Shown: positions 27,498 through 37,003, counted from the stretch's first letter. The stretch: DNA of 52,392 nt from UBA7328 sp002471345 (GCA_964011275.1 CAXGOB010000030.1:1-52392), one strand, 5' to 3'. Numbers and translations: made by a program. The notes: generated by a model not told the origin, from the letters alone.

Positions 27498-30400
27498 ATG
27501 CAAAAGCTATCTTCGTCCGTAGAAAACATTAAGGAATCCTATGAAATCGTTGTAATTGGATCGGGATATGGTGGATCAATAACGGCATCTCGTCTTTCAA
27601 GAGCAGGAAGGGAAGTATGCATTCTTGAACGAGGCAATGAAATTTCTCCAGGTCAGTATCCTTATACAATGCCTGAAATTATCGAAAGCTCCCAGGCACA
27701 TACAGAACACGAAGACTTCGGCGACTCAAATGCAATGTTTGATTACTATTTACACAAAGGAATGAGTGTTTTAGTCGGATGTGGCCTGGGTGGCACTTCA
27801 TTAATAAATGCTAATGTTTCCATCAAACCCGATTCACGTGTTTTTGATGATCAGGCATGGCCAAAAGAGTTACGAAAAGAGTGGAAAGATCCAAAGAGTT
27901 TGCTTAACAAGGGCTATGAACTAGCTGAAAAAATGCTGAGACCATCGAAATTGCCTAATGATATTAACTTGGACAAAATTGACGGTCTTCATACCTCAGC
28001 AGAAGCGACGAATAAAAAATTTTATAGAACAAATATTAATGTCAATTTTGATATTGACGGCACTAATGTGTTTGGAATAGATCAGAAACCCTGCAATATG
28101 TGCGGAGATTGCTGCTCAGGGTGTAATAACCTAGCGAAGAATACATTACTGATGAATTATCTCCCTGATGCCATTAATCACGGAGCGCAAATATTTACAC
28201 AAGCATCAGTCAAATATCTCGAAAAAAAGGACAAAAAATGGTTAGTACATTTTGAAGTGACAGGATCTGATGCTCAATTATTTCACTCATCTGGGTCTTT
28301 CATACAAGCTGATTTTGTAATTCTTTCAGCAGGCACGTTAGGCTCCACTGAGATACTTTTGAGGTCTAGAGAGAAAGGGCTTTCTATTTCATCTAAGATC
28401 GGTCATTTTTTTTCTGGGAATGGAGATGCTCTTGGCTTTGCATTTAATAGTGATCATGAGATTAATGGTGTCGGATATGGTTCTCACAAACCGAAAAAGC
28501 CTCCACACACGGCAGGGCCTTGCATAACTAGTATTATAGACATTAGAGATACTGAGGATGTAAATGAAGGAATAATTATAGAGGACTGTGTTATTCCTGG
28601 CGGCGGTGGTGGAGTATTACCTGAATTATTAGGTGCATCTGCAGCATTGGTAGGAGTAGACGAAGTGAAAAATGACAATTGGATCAAAAGGCTTTTAAGA
28701 TGGTGGAGGGAAATAGTAAGTATCTTTTTGGGGCCACACACTGGAGCAATCAAAAATACACAGACCTACCTCGTCATAGGCCATGATAAAAGTAGTGGTC
28801 ATCTTGAGCTTGTGAACAACAGACTTAATATTGACTATCCTGGAGCAGGAAGACAGCCCATCTTTGAAAGAATAGATGCTTATCTCAAAAGAGCTACCAA
28901 GGCTCTAAATGGTATTTATGTAAAAAATCCTATGTGGTCAAAACTTTTGAAAGTGGACCTAATCACCGTACATCCTATGGGAGGTTGCATATTGGGAGAA
29001 TCCAGAGATCAAGGGGTTGTAAATCAAAGAGGACAAGTCTATGATGATAAAAGAAAAACTACGGTTTATAAAAACCTATATGTAACAGATGGCTCTGTAA
29101 TTCCTCGAGCCCTTGGTGTGAATCCATTATGGACGATCTCAGCACTTTCTGAGCGATGTGCGGCCCTAATTGCTAAGGATCATAATTGGAATATAAAATA
29201 TGAGTTAAAACAACATAAAAGACGACCTAACACTCCACAAACAGTTGGCATAGAATTTACTGAAAAAATGGCTGGTTATTTTTCCTTTGATGTTGGATCA
29301 GATGATTTTGATCTTGCCTATGACAATGGAAAAGAATACAGTAATTCAATAGAGTTTATTGTTACCATTCGCACCGATAACGTCAAGAAAATGGTGGACG
29401 ATTCAAATCATCTTGCCCATTTGGTAGGTAGTGTGATTGCTCCTGGCCTCTCTGATAAACCACTATCAGCTGTAGAGAGAAAATTTAATCTATTTATTGA
29501 TGATCTTGATAATGTAGGAACAAAACTGATGAAGTATCGAATGCTTTTAGTCTCAGAAGCAGGAGAACAATATTATCTGGTAGGTAACAAAATTCTTAAA
29601 CGCCGATCTATTTTTTGTATGTGGCATGATTCCTCTACTCTCTACATCACTTTACACAAAGGTAAATGTGAAAATGACCCGGTAATAGGAAAAGGAATCA
29701 TGCACCTTAAAGTTGGAGATTTTTTACAACAATTGATAACCATGCATGCAGTAAATGCAACTTCCTTTCTAGCAAAATTGGGAGCAATTTGGTTGTTCGC
29801 TAAATATTTTGCTAAAAGCCTTTTAGTTGAATATGCAGGTGTTTTTATACCCGATAAATATTTTGATCCAAAAAAGAAACGAATCGCAAATAGAGAGCTT
29901 CGGCTATGTAAGCCTGAATTCCACCCGTTTAGGACAGAAGACGGTGTGGATTTGTTACTTACTCGATACAAAGGTGGAGAAAAGGGACCAGTAATGATGG
30001 TGCATGGATTCAGTGGTAATAGATTGACATTTTCTATAGACAGTATAGACATTAATTTAGCAGAGTACTTATTTGAAAAAGGTTACGATGTTTGGCTTTT
30101 TGATTATAGATTAAGCAATTTACTTCCTAGTGCTAGTGAAGAATGGTCACTAGATGTAATTGCTAAATATGATCATCCTGCAGCCGTCGATGTGATAAAA
30201 AAAGCTGCTAAAGTTGATGAAATTGATGTTCTAGTACATTGTGTAGGTTCTATAACAATGTTCATGTCTCTTATAAATGGACTTAAAGGGATTCGGTCAG
30301 TAGTTTCTGCACAAATTGCGGCGGATTTTATCATTTATCCACCTATGCGATGGAAATATAAACTACGATCAGGAGAAATCATGAATGCCCTTGGGATAAA

Positions 30401-30926
30401 AACTTTGACTGCCTACATTGATAGGTATTCTAGTTGGTTGAGTAAACTCTTTGATCGCTTACTAAAACCCTATGTAGAACCTCTTGCGGGGGTCTGTACT
30501 AGTCCCACTTGTCATAGATTAACCTTTATGTTCGGTCCTCTTTACGAGCATTCTAATTTAAATGAAGCACTTCATGAAGATCAAGTGATAATGTTTAAAG
30601 AAGCTAACATTCATAGCTACGAACAGTTGGGAAAGATGATGCGCAATGGACATTTAGTAGATCATAAAGGATGCAATGAATACATGCCTCATTTTGATAA
30701 TCTTAATCTGCCCATTACTTTTATTCATGGAGCGGAAAACAAATTATTCCTTCCTGAAAGCACGAAGATCACATATGATCGATTGGTCGCTCTTTTTGGT
30801 GATAAAAATTACAGACGTTTCGTTATTGACGGCTATGGCCATAATGATTGTATGTATGGGAAGAATGCCTATAAGGATATTTACCCACAGATAGTTGCTC
30901 AATTTGAAGAGTTAAATAACAAATGA
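27498..30926 (+). CDS. GMC-type oxidoreductase (cholesterol-oxidase-like) fused to an alpha/beta hydrolase
   Basis: The 1142-residue protein has a GMC flavoenzyme at about 1-565: FAD motif VVIGSGYGGSITASRL (residues 18-33), CGLGGTSLINANV, and the C-terminal HPMGGCILGE and TDGSVIPRALGVNPLWTISA. A Cys cluster (CNMCGDCCSGCNN, about 199-211) lies where related enzymes have a Cys-rich motif. A middle linker domain (about 570-810) contains KGIMHLKVGDF. An alpha/beta hydrolase follows at about 815-1142: MMVHGFSGN, nucleophile elbow VHCVGS with Cys915 instead of Ser, and catalytic His1115 in YGHNDC. No signal peptide is seen. Family members oxidise sterols or other bulky alcohols; here the substrate is unknown. 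A 9-bp gap leads to the metallophosphoesterase. Confidence 0.88.
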   Translation: MQKLSSSVENIKESYEIVVIGSGYGGSITASRLSRAGREVCILERGNEISPGQYPYTMPEIIESSQAHTEHEDFGDSNAMFDYYLHKGMSVLVGCGLGGTSLINANVSIKPDSRVFDDQAWPKELRKEWKDPKSLLNKGYELAEKMLRPSKLPNDINLDKIDGLHTSAEATNKKFYRTNINVNFDIDGTNVFGIDQKPCNMCGDCCSGCNNLAKNTLLMNYLPDAINHGAQIFTQASVKYLEKKDKKWLVHFEVTGSDAQLFHSSGSFIQADFVILSAGTLGSTEILLRSREKGLSISSKIGHFFSGNGDALGFAFNSDHEINGVGYGSHKPKKPPHTAGPCITSIIDIRDTEDVNEGIIIEDCVIPGGGGGVLPELLGASAALVGVDEVKNDNWIKRLLRWWREIVSIFLGPHTGAIKNTQTYLVIGHDKSSGHLELVNNRLNIDYPGAGRQPIFERIDAYLKRATKALNGIYVKNPMWSKLLKVDLITVHPMGGCILGESRDQGVVNQRGQVYDDKRKTTVYKNLYVTDGSVIPRALGVNPLWTISALSERCAALIAKDHNWNIKYELKQHKRRPNTPQTVGIEFTEKMAGYFSFDVGSDDFDLAYDNGKEYSNSIEFIVTIRTDNVKKMVDDSNHLAHLVGSVIAPGLSDKPLSAVERKFNLFIDDLDNVGTKLMKYRMLLVSEAGEQYYLVGNKILKRRSIFCMWHDSSTLYITLHKGKCENDPVIGKGIMHLKVGDFLQQLITMHAVNATSFLAKLGAIWLFAKYFAKSLLVEYAGVFIPDKYFDPKKKRIANRELRLCKPEFHPFRTEDGVDLLLTRYKGGEKGPVMMVHGFSGNRLTFSIDSIDINLAEYLFEKGYDVWLFDYRLSNLLPSASEEWSLDVIAKYDHPAAVDVIKKAAKVDEIDVLVHCVGSITMFMSLINGLKGIRSVVSAQIAADFIIYPPMRWKYKLRSGEIMNALGIKTLTAYIDRYSSWLSKLFDRLLKPYVEPLAGVCTSPTCHRLTFMFGPLYEHSNLNEALHEDQVIMFKEANIHSYEQLGKMMRNGHLVDHKGCNEYMPHFDNLNLPITFIHGAENKLFLPESTKITYDRLVALFGDKNYRRFVIDGYGHNDCMYGKNAYKDIYPQIVAQFEELNNK

Positions 30927-30935
30927 AAATCTATT

Positions 30936-32396
30936 ATGAGTGAAATAAAATATGTCATAATCTCGGATCTTCATTTGGGGGCCGAAAATAGTATTCTTAC
31001 CAACTTAAAAAATAATAGTTATGAAACTGACAATTCTGAAGCGGGACCAGTACTAAAGGCTCTGGTCAGTTGTATCAAAAAGGTTCTTGAAAAAAACAAA
31101 GGAAAACAAAAACCTAAGTTGATTCTCAATGGAGATATACTTGAACTATCAATGACAACAACCAATCAATCTGCTATGGCATTTCAGAGATTTATTGAGC
31201 TGATAATGCCGAAACAATGTAATGATCAAAACCCACCTAATAATCAGTTATTTGATTCAGAAATAATCCTTATTCCTGGAAATCATGACCATCACCTATG
31301 GGAAACATCTAGATATAACTATTTTTTAGAAAGGTTAAAAAAGACAGTACCTGGAAATTTTATTGATGCCCCTATCCATGTTACTCCAATGTTTAATCCA
31401 AAACAGATTCCATCTAAAATTCTGACAACATTGATACATAGTTATAGTCATCTAAAAGGATATAGATATTTAAAAAATACAAAAGTTAGTACTGTTTATC
31501 CTTGTTATGCAATTCAAAACAAGAAAAAAAACAGGTGCATGATTATGAGTCATGGTCATTATATCGAATCGATGTATTCATTGATGTCTACTATTGACAA
31601 AATGATATTTACTGATAGAATTCCTCCTTCATGGCTAGCTGACTTAGAAGCGGACAATTTTGCATGGATAGATTTTGCATGGTCCGTATTAGGACGGTCT
31701 GGAATCGTAGGATCTGATATTACTTTAGGATATGATAAAATCCAAAGTCCGAAACAAGTACAATGGATGATGAATAGTTTTGTGAATTCTTATTCAAAAA
31801 ATATTCAAGGATTTGTAAAACGATGGATAGAATGTAATGTGATGAAAGATGTCATGGCTGCTACAATTGGGAATATGGCAAAAAATGAAAGAAGCCAAGA
31901 TGGAATCCTTACAACGGGAAGCCTACAGGGATTAAAAAAATATTTGGAAATTTTTGTCAGGAATCAACTCAATGCTGAATTGCACAATATCATTCCAAAA
32001 CATGTAAGTTTCTTGTTTGGCCATACTCACAAACCTTTTGAGCAGGATATGACCTTTCAAGGCTATGAAAATTCAGTGCAGGTATATAATAGCGGAGGTT
32101 GGGTTGTTGATACAACTCAGACTATGCCTTTTCACGGAGGTTCTGTCCTATTTGTGAATGATGAACTGGAAACAGTCTCATTAAATATGTACAAAGAAGG
32201 TCTCTTTACACCATCTTTTCAAGTATCTGGGTATCGTCAGCATTGGGATAAGAATAGTCTATATAAATGGCTAATCAAAGAAATAAACTTAAAGGAAGAT
32301 GTCTGGAGGAAATTTGAAGAAGAAGCACAAAAACAAGTAGAATTGAGATATTTCTATCTCAAAGAGATCATTCAGAGCAATTATATAAGCACTTGA
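30936..32396 (+). CDS. Calcineurin-like metallophosphoesterase
   Basis: The 486-residue protein shows the full dinuclear-metal motif set: ISDLHLGAENS, LNGDILEL, PGNHDHHLWE, MSHGHYIE and FGHTHKPFEQ. It is longer than typical small phosphoesterases, with an insertion between the NHD and GH blocks. No signal peptide or membrane helix is clear. It starts 9 bp after the GMC/hydrolase gene, and its stop overlaps the TTG start of the cyclase gene, so the three are one transcript. A phosphodiesterase beside an adenylate cyclase suggests nucleotide or phospholipid signalling, but substrate and role are unproven. Confidence 0.88.
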   Translation: MSEIKYVIISDLHLGAENSILTNLKNNSYETDNSEAGPVLKALVSCIKKVLEKNKGKQKPKLILNGDILELSMTTTNQSAMAFQRFIELIMPKQCNDQNPPNNQLFDSEIILIPGNHDHHLWETSRYNYFLERLKKTVPGNFIDAPIHVTPMFNPKQIPSKILTTLIHSYSHLKGYRYLKNTKVSTVYPCYAIQNKKKNRCMIMSHGHYIESMYSLMSTIDKMIFTDRIPPSWLADLEADNFAWIDFAWSVLGRSGIVGSDITLGYDKIQSPKQVQWMMNSFVNSYSKNIQGFVKRWIECNVMKDVMAATIGNMAKNERSQDGILTTGSLQGLKKYLEIFVRNQLNAELHNIIPKHVSFLFGHTHKPFEQDMTFQGYENSVQVYNSGGWVVDTTQTMPFHGGSVLFVNDELETVSLNMYKEGLFTPSFQVSGYRQHWDKNSLYKWLIKEINLKEDVWRKFEEEAQKQVELRYFYLKEIIQSNYIST

Positions 32397-34353
32397 CAAT
32401 TAAGCAAACCAGACATTTTGTACTTAGCTGTGTTATTGGTATCACAGCATTTTCTAGTTCATGGGCTTCTAGTTCTGTATTGACTCTTACCGATTCTCTA
32501 TCGTCAATTAATGTAACGAGTAAAATCTACGATTTAGAAGATACCAATGGCCTAATAAGCGCTGAAGATATTGTCTCTGGTAAATACAACAATCAGTTCA
32601 TAAAATACAATAAAGAAAGAATAGATCACGGGAATGTAAATGGAACATTTTGGCATAGACTTCGTATCAAAAATGATGCTTCACCTGATCACAAATGGAT
32701 GCTTATTGCGGATAATCATCATTTGGATTCTATTTCACTCATAGTAGGAGATAACAATGGCAGTTATAGTAAAGAGAAGTCTGGGCGGTTAATCCCATAT
32801 AACCATAGAAAATTCAAGTTCAACACTTTTGCATTCGAGATACCGATAGAATCAGGAATAGAACAAGACATATATTTAAAAGTCAACAGTTACCTATTTG
32901 TTTATCCTATCAAGATTCTGAGATATGATGAATATACTAAAACACAATCCAATAGGAGTCTGATACAAGGCTCTTTAATAGGGTTTCTTTTGATGATTGG
33001 TTTTTACAATTTATTTCTCTATTTCACCGTCCGTGACAAGAATTATCTTTTTTATGTTTTTTATGTTTTCACCCAGGTTATAAAGATCTGTGAAATGAAA
33101 GGATATATGGATTTCTTCTGGCAAGGTCCTATGTCCTTTATGAGGGAGCAATCACCTGGATTAACAGTATTAAACTCTGTTGCAATGGTGCTTTTTTCTA
33201 TTCATTTTCTTGATTTTAAGAAAAACCTACCTTGGGCACTAAAAGTACTTGTACTTATATTCATTCCGCTCGGGTTGGCTTCATTAGGATTTAATATTGT
33301 TGATGACAAGCTTTATTCTAGTATGATCAATCAAGTAGGTGCGATGTCATTGCTCCTATTCATGTATACCTGTGCTGTTCTAATATATCGATCTGGATTT
33401 CGTCCTGCACGATTTTATATCATAGCAGTAACCGCATTTTTTATATCAGTTTTCTTATATCCTTTGACACTTTTAGGTCTTCTTCCATTTAGTACTTCCT
33501 TCCTTGACAATAGTTATGAACTGGGAGCAGGAGTAGAAATGCTTTTATTCTCATTTGCACTTGCTGACAAAATAAATGTTTATAAAAAAGAAAAACAAAA
33601 CGCAGAACAAAAGCTCTTAAAATCTCTTCGAGAAAATGAAAAACTAATAAAGAATCAAAATAAATTACTTGAACTCAAGGTGGAAGAGCGAACTAGAGAT
33701 TTAATAGCGGAAAAGAAAAAGTCAGATGATTTGCTCTTGAATATATTGCCTGGAGAGGTAGCTCGAGAGCTTAAGAGTGATGGCCAAACAAAAGCAAGAT
33801 ATTATGAAAACACAAGTGTCTTGTTTACAGACTTTGTGAATTTTACAGGCATCAGTGCTAGCCTATCACCTATTGAATTAGTAGTGGAGCTCAATAAGTG
33901 TTTCACGGCTTATGACCACATAGTCAGTAAAAACCATCTTGAAAGATAAAGACAATAGGTGATGCCTATTTGGCGGTATGTGGTCTTCCAAAAGCCAATG
34001 AGGATCATGCTTTTCACACAGTAAACGCAGCTATCGCCATTCGCGATTTCATGGATGAATACAAGATGAATGGTGGTCTCTTTGAGTTAAGGCTCGGAGT
34101 GCATTCTGGGCCGTTGGTTGCTGGCGTAGTTGGTGTCAATAAATTTGCTTTTGACATTTGGGGAGACACGGTTAATACAGCCTCGCGTATGGAACATACA
34201 AGTAAGAAAGGAAAGATAAATATTTCAAAAGCGACCTATGAGCTTATAAAAGATAGAGTAAAATGCACCTCTCGCGGAGAGATTCCTATCAAGAATAGAG
34301 GAAAAATAGAAATGTTTTTTGTAGAAGAACTTATCGATTTTGAGGTCGATTAA
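32393..34353 (+). pseudogene. 7TMR-DISM sensor adenylate cyclase with -1 frameshift in the catalytic domain
   Basis: Translation from TTG 32393 (overlapping the upstream stop, TTGA) gives a signal peptide, a periplasmic 7TMR-DISMED2 sensor (about 40-175), seven membrane helices (about 190-395), a coiled coil (about 397-445) and the start of a class III cyclase (SVLFTDFVNFTGIS, metal Asp480). The frame ends at TAA 33947. Loss of one A in GAAAAG at 33941-33945 explains this: restoring it gives HLEKIKTIGDAYLAVCGLP and joins to the rest (33970-34353 frame), including NKFAFDIWGDTVNTASRME. Lys in IKTIGD and Asp in FDIWGD indicate ATP, not GTP, as substrate. The lesion removes the second metal Asp and the transition-state residues. 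Homopolymer error or true loss. Confidence 0.88.
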
Positions 34354-34393
34354 GCAATAAGAAAATATCCTTAAGAAACTAAAATATCAGACA

Positions 34394-35053
34394 ATGTATA
34401 TTGGTCATTTCGCGGTTGGACTTGCAGTAAAAGAAGCGAACCCTTCTCTTCCTGCATGGCCTATTATTTTAGGTGTATGCATACTAGATCTTGTCGATGG
34501 AATTTTTCTAATAATGAATCTTGATCATGTCATTCCAAATTTATCAGCAGGACCATATCTTTTTTTTGATCTTGTATTTATTGATTGGGACCATTCACTA
34601 TTAATGGCTATTTTTTGGTCTGTCCTTTGGGGAGGGGTGTTTGCCTTTTGGAGTAAGAAACTAGCACTGGTTGCCGGATTGTCTGTGTTTTCTCATTTTT
34701 TAATTGATTTACCTGTACACAATCATGATATGGCATTATATCCTTTTGCAGAATACCATTTAGGATTTAGCCTATGGAAGAGTTGGGGGACATGGGCATG
34801 GATTGCTGAAGGAATATTTTCGTTGATACTGATTTGGTTTTCATGGATCAGATCAGTGGGTAGAGGAAAAAGTTTTTTCGGGCCATTCTTCTTGATGCTG
34901 GCTATGTTCATAGTTGTTTCACCATGGTTTTCACCAATGAAGTGGGCAGCAAACATGTCAAGTCCTAATGATCAAATAGTATTAGGAATCATTTTCATTT
35001 GTGGGTTTCTAATTCCTGCCTGGTTATTTGTTCGTCATTATAGTAAAAGCTAG
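34394..35053 (+). CDS. Polytopic membrane protein with His/Asp motifs (YdjM/DUF457-like)
   Basis: The 219-residue protein has about six hydrophobic helices. Conserved-looking polar residues lie at the membrane edge: MYIGHFAVGLAVKEANP at the start, DWDHSLLMAIFW (about 75-86) and SHFLIDLPVHNHD (about 104-116). This His/Asp pattern resembles inner-membrane metal-dependent hydrolases of the YdjM/DUF457 group. The assignment is tentative. It starts 41 bp after the broken cyclase on the same strand, so it may belong to the GMC operon. Its stop lies inside a hairpin (35050-35068). Confidence 0.7.
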   Translation: MYIGHFAVGLAVKEANPSLPAWPIILGVCILDLVDGIFLIMNLDHVIPNLSAGPYLFFDLVFIDWDHSLLMAIFWSVLWGGVFAFWSKKLALVAGLSVFSHFLIDLPVHNHDMALYPFAEYHLGFSLWKSWGTWAWIAEGIFSLILIWFSWIRSVGRGKSFFGPFFLMLAMFIVVSPWFSPMKWAANMSSPNDQIVLGIIFICGFLIPAWLFVRHYSKS

Positions 35054-35068
35054 GCTTTACAAGCCTAG
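35050..35068. terminator. Hairpin at the end of the membrane-protein gene
   Basis: CTAGGCTT and AAGCCTAG form a perfect 8-bp stem with loop TAC, overlapping the stop codon of the gene ending at 35053. Short T tracts occur on both sides (CTTTT), so it could be a weak two-way terminator. Confidence 0.45.
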
Positions 35069-35212
35069 GAACTTTTCTGTAACTCCAAGAGGCTTTACAT
35101 TGCGTTGTATCATGAAAGCAACTACATTTATAGAAGCTCCTATGATGAAACATTCACCTATAGGTGTTAACTCAACAAATCCTAATTGTCTTACCAGAAG
35201 ATTATCCTTCAT
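35057..35212 (-). pseudogene. Remnant of an APC permease N-terminus
   Basis: The minus strand from ATG 35212 to TAA 35057 encodes 51 residues, MKDNLLVRQLGFVELT ... GASINVVAFMIQRNVKPLG. Aligned without internal gaps to the permease at 25738-27219, about 26 of 43 residues match, including GASINVV and FMIQRNV. After that the similarity ends and a stop follows. Real permeases of this type are ~490 residues, so this is the leftover 5' end of a paralogue. It is in the same orientation as the intact permease, and the pair flank the GMC-phosphoesterase-cyclase-membrane protein block. Confidence 0.8.
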
Positions 35213-35750
35213 CTACTTTTGAATTCCCTTTTTTGTATGGAACCATTGTAGTCTTGGACTTGCAAAATTACAATGAATATTGAATCTTTCGAATGCATTC
35301 AAGATTTTACCTGGCATAAACCCCAAAAAAGATCAGAATTCATAAAGGTCTACAATTATTTAATACCTCATGCACATGTGGATTTTTACACAAAATAGAC
35401 CAAGTCCTTTATACGCAGAGTAGAAAATTCACTCATTAAAAACAAACAGAGATTTTCCTACTTAAAAACCATTGTAATGAGATTAATTTTAATGATTACA
35501 CGTTCAATGGGAAAAGTGATCTCAAAGAATCAGTCAAATTCTTGACCCGCTTTATGAACAAAGTATCGACTAAATATTCTATCATGAACTTTTGATCAGC
35601 CATATAGGTAAACTTATATTTACGAAATGGACTTTCAGTTAATTCGCCAAGATTCATTAAAACGATTGTCCGACTTCACGAAGAATATTCTTAGAATATA
35701 AAACCATTTAGAATTTTTTGTAGCTTCCGGGCAATGGTTAAACGTAGAGT
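35213..35750. other. Decayed intergenic DNA with short open stretches
   Basis: No convincing gene lies between the permease remnant and the fasciclin terminator. Two open stretches look faintly protein-like: plus 35273-35566, starting MNIESFECIQDFTWHKPQ with an in-frame TAG at 35396-35398, and minus 35496-35657, 53 residues starting MNLGELTESPFRKYKF. I recognise neither. Together with the neighbouring remnant they suggest an eroded insertion or deletion scar. Confidence 0.35.
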
Positions 35751-35787
35751 AAAAAAAAAGTGCCCAAATTAATATATAAGGACACTT
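35751..35787 (-). terminator. Intrinsic terminator of the fasciclin gene
   Basis: Arms 35758-35765 and 35780-35787 form an 8-bp stem (one wobble) with a 14-nt loop. On the minus strand it runs into nine T (complement of 35751-35759). It lies about 30 bases after the stop at 35817. Confidence 0.7.
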
Positions 35788-35816
35788 CAGATAACGTTTA
35801 TTTTGATCTTTGCATG

Positions 35817-36320
35817 TTACTTGGCCGGAGGTAAAATCACCTTATCTATTACATGTACTACTCCATTCTTGGCACTAATGTCTGCAGCTGAAACATTTGC
35901 GTCGTTTACCGTCACACCTTTATCTGAGACTCCAATGGTTACTGTGTTCCCATTCACCGTCGTCGCCTTCATACCATTACTTAAGTCTCCTGACATCACT
36001 TTTCCAGCTACAACGTGATAGGTTAAGATTGAAACCAATTGATCCTTGTTCTCAGGCTTTAAAAGTGACGCTAATGTTCCTTCTGGTAAAGATGCAAAAG
36101 CTTCATTTGTAGGAGCAAATACAGTAAACGGACCATCTCCTTGCAAAACCCCTACAAGATCTCCAGCTTGTACCGCTGCTACTAATGTAGATAGAAACTC
36201 TGTCTCTACTGCAAGAGATACAATATCCTTGTCCTCTGTCACAGGTTCAGTCACTACCAATTCTGTGGACATATTGAAAGAAAAAACTAAAGAGAAAATT
36301 AATGCTGTTAAAGAACTCAT
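35817..36320 (-). CDS. Fasciclin (FAS1) domain secreted protein
   Basis: The 167-residue protein has a short hydrophobic signal segment (SSLTALIFSLVFSFNM) and one FAS1 domain (about 30-165). The H1 motif GPFTVFAPTNEAFASLP, the central YH in ILTYHVVAGKV and the end NGVVHVIDKVILPP are clear. FAS1 proteins are small secreted or surface proteins involved in adhesion. It is monocistronic with its own terminator. The neighbour at 36404 is on the same strand, 83 bp upstream. Confidence 0.93.
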   Translation of the reverse strand: MSSLTALIFSLVFSFNMSTELVVTEPVTEDKDIVSLAVETEFLSTLVAAVQAGDLVGVLQGDGPFTVFAPTNEAFASLPEGTLASLLKPENKDQLVSILTYHVVAGKVMSGDLSNGMKATTVNGNTVTIGVSDKGVTVNDANVSAADISAKNGVVHVIDKVILPPAK

Positions 36321-36403
36321 GATTAAATTTTAAAAAAGTTAATTATTATAATATCTGTTTTGGCTCTTAAATCTGTGGTTGAGTATTCAAGACCTGTTAC
36401 TAT

Positions 36404-37003
36404 CTATACATTAAAGTATTCGTAATAAATCATATCCCCTACTCTTACTTTCAGTGTGTATTCACCTTGCGGAGATAGAGAAAGATTAAATCTTTGAGAA
36501 ATTGTATTCTCTCCTATATATTCCTTACTGTACAACTCTTCACCTTGATCATTATATAATTCTATAAAAACGTCTTTTCCTAGAGACAAAAGATGAAAAT
36601 CACTTATATTTTTAGTGACAGAAGTTACTATGGGCTTGAAAGTTATGTTTGGGCTTTCTTGTATAGAGATTTTAGATCTATCTTTCTTTACTTTGTATTC
36701 GATTGTTTGATTTTCATCATTTAGAATGAAGGTATAACTTCCAGATTTTAAGTTCTCTAAATTATACCATTTTAAACCAGCTCTTTGGACTTTAAAATTG
36801 TCGGTGTAGACATACACTCCGTTTTGATCAATAATCTTGCACGACACTATACTCCCATCGAGGGAAGAGAGATCAACGACTAATCTTTCGTTGTTAGTTT
36901 TTGAATCTAATCCTATGAAAAGGTATCGATCGCTTGCATTAGCGTTTGATATAAAAGCTAAACCAAGCGCTAGAACTAAAAGGAAACTTGTTAAATTTTT
37001 CAT
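36404..37003 (-). CDS. Small secreted protein made of two T9SS-CTD-like beta sandwiches, unknown function
   Basis: The 199-residue protein has a clear signal peptide (MKNLTSFLLVLALGLAFISN, cleaved near NANA/S). The rest is two similar beta modules. The first has CKIIDQNGVYVYTDNF and NLENLKSGSYTFIL; the second has IELYNDQGEELYSKEY and LSPQGEYTLKVRVGDMIYYE. Each has the 'strand - D/NxxG - strand - L..G.Y..v' plan of type A sorting domains of the type IX system, but no cargo domain is attached. It could be a periplasmic or surface structural protein. I assign no function. Confidence 0.75.
   Translation of the reverse strand: MKNLTSFLLVLALGLAFISNANASDRYLFIGLDSKTNNERLVVDLSSLDGSIVSCKIIDQNGVYVYTDNFKVQRAGLKWYNLENLKSGSYTFILNDENQTIEYKVKKDRSKISIQESPNITFKPIVTSVTKNISDFHLLSLGKDVFIELYNDQGEELYSKEYIGENTISQRFNLSLSPQGEYTLKVRVGDMIYYEYFNV

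Noticed and set aside
29642..30052. 136-codon minus-strand frame
   Set aside because: Antisense to the GMC/hydrolase fusion; low-complexity translation with no motif.
33940..33950. Programmed -1/+1 frameshift in the cyclase
   Set aside because: No X-XXY-YYZ slippery sequence or strong downstream structure is apparent; a lost A in a short run is simpler.
35213..35750. Transposon or insertion sequence remnant
   Set aside because: No terminal inverted repeats or transposase motifs could be seen; described only as decayed DNA.
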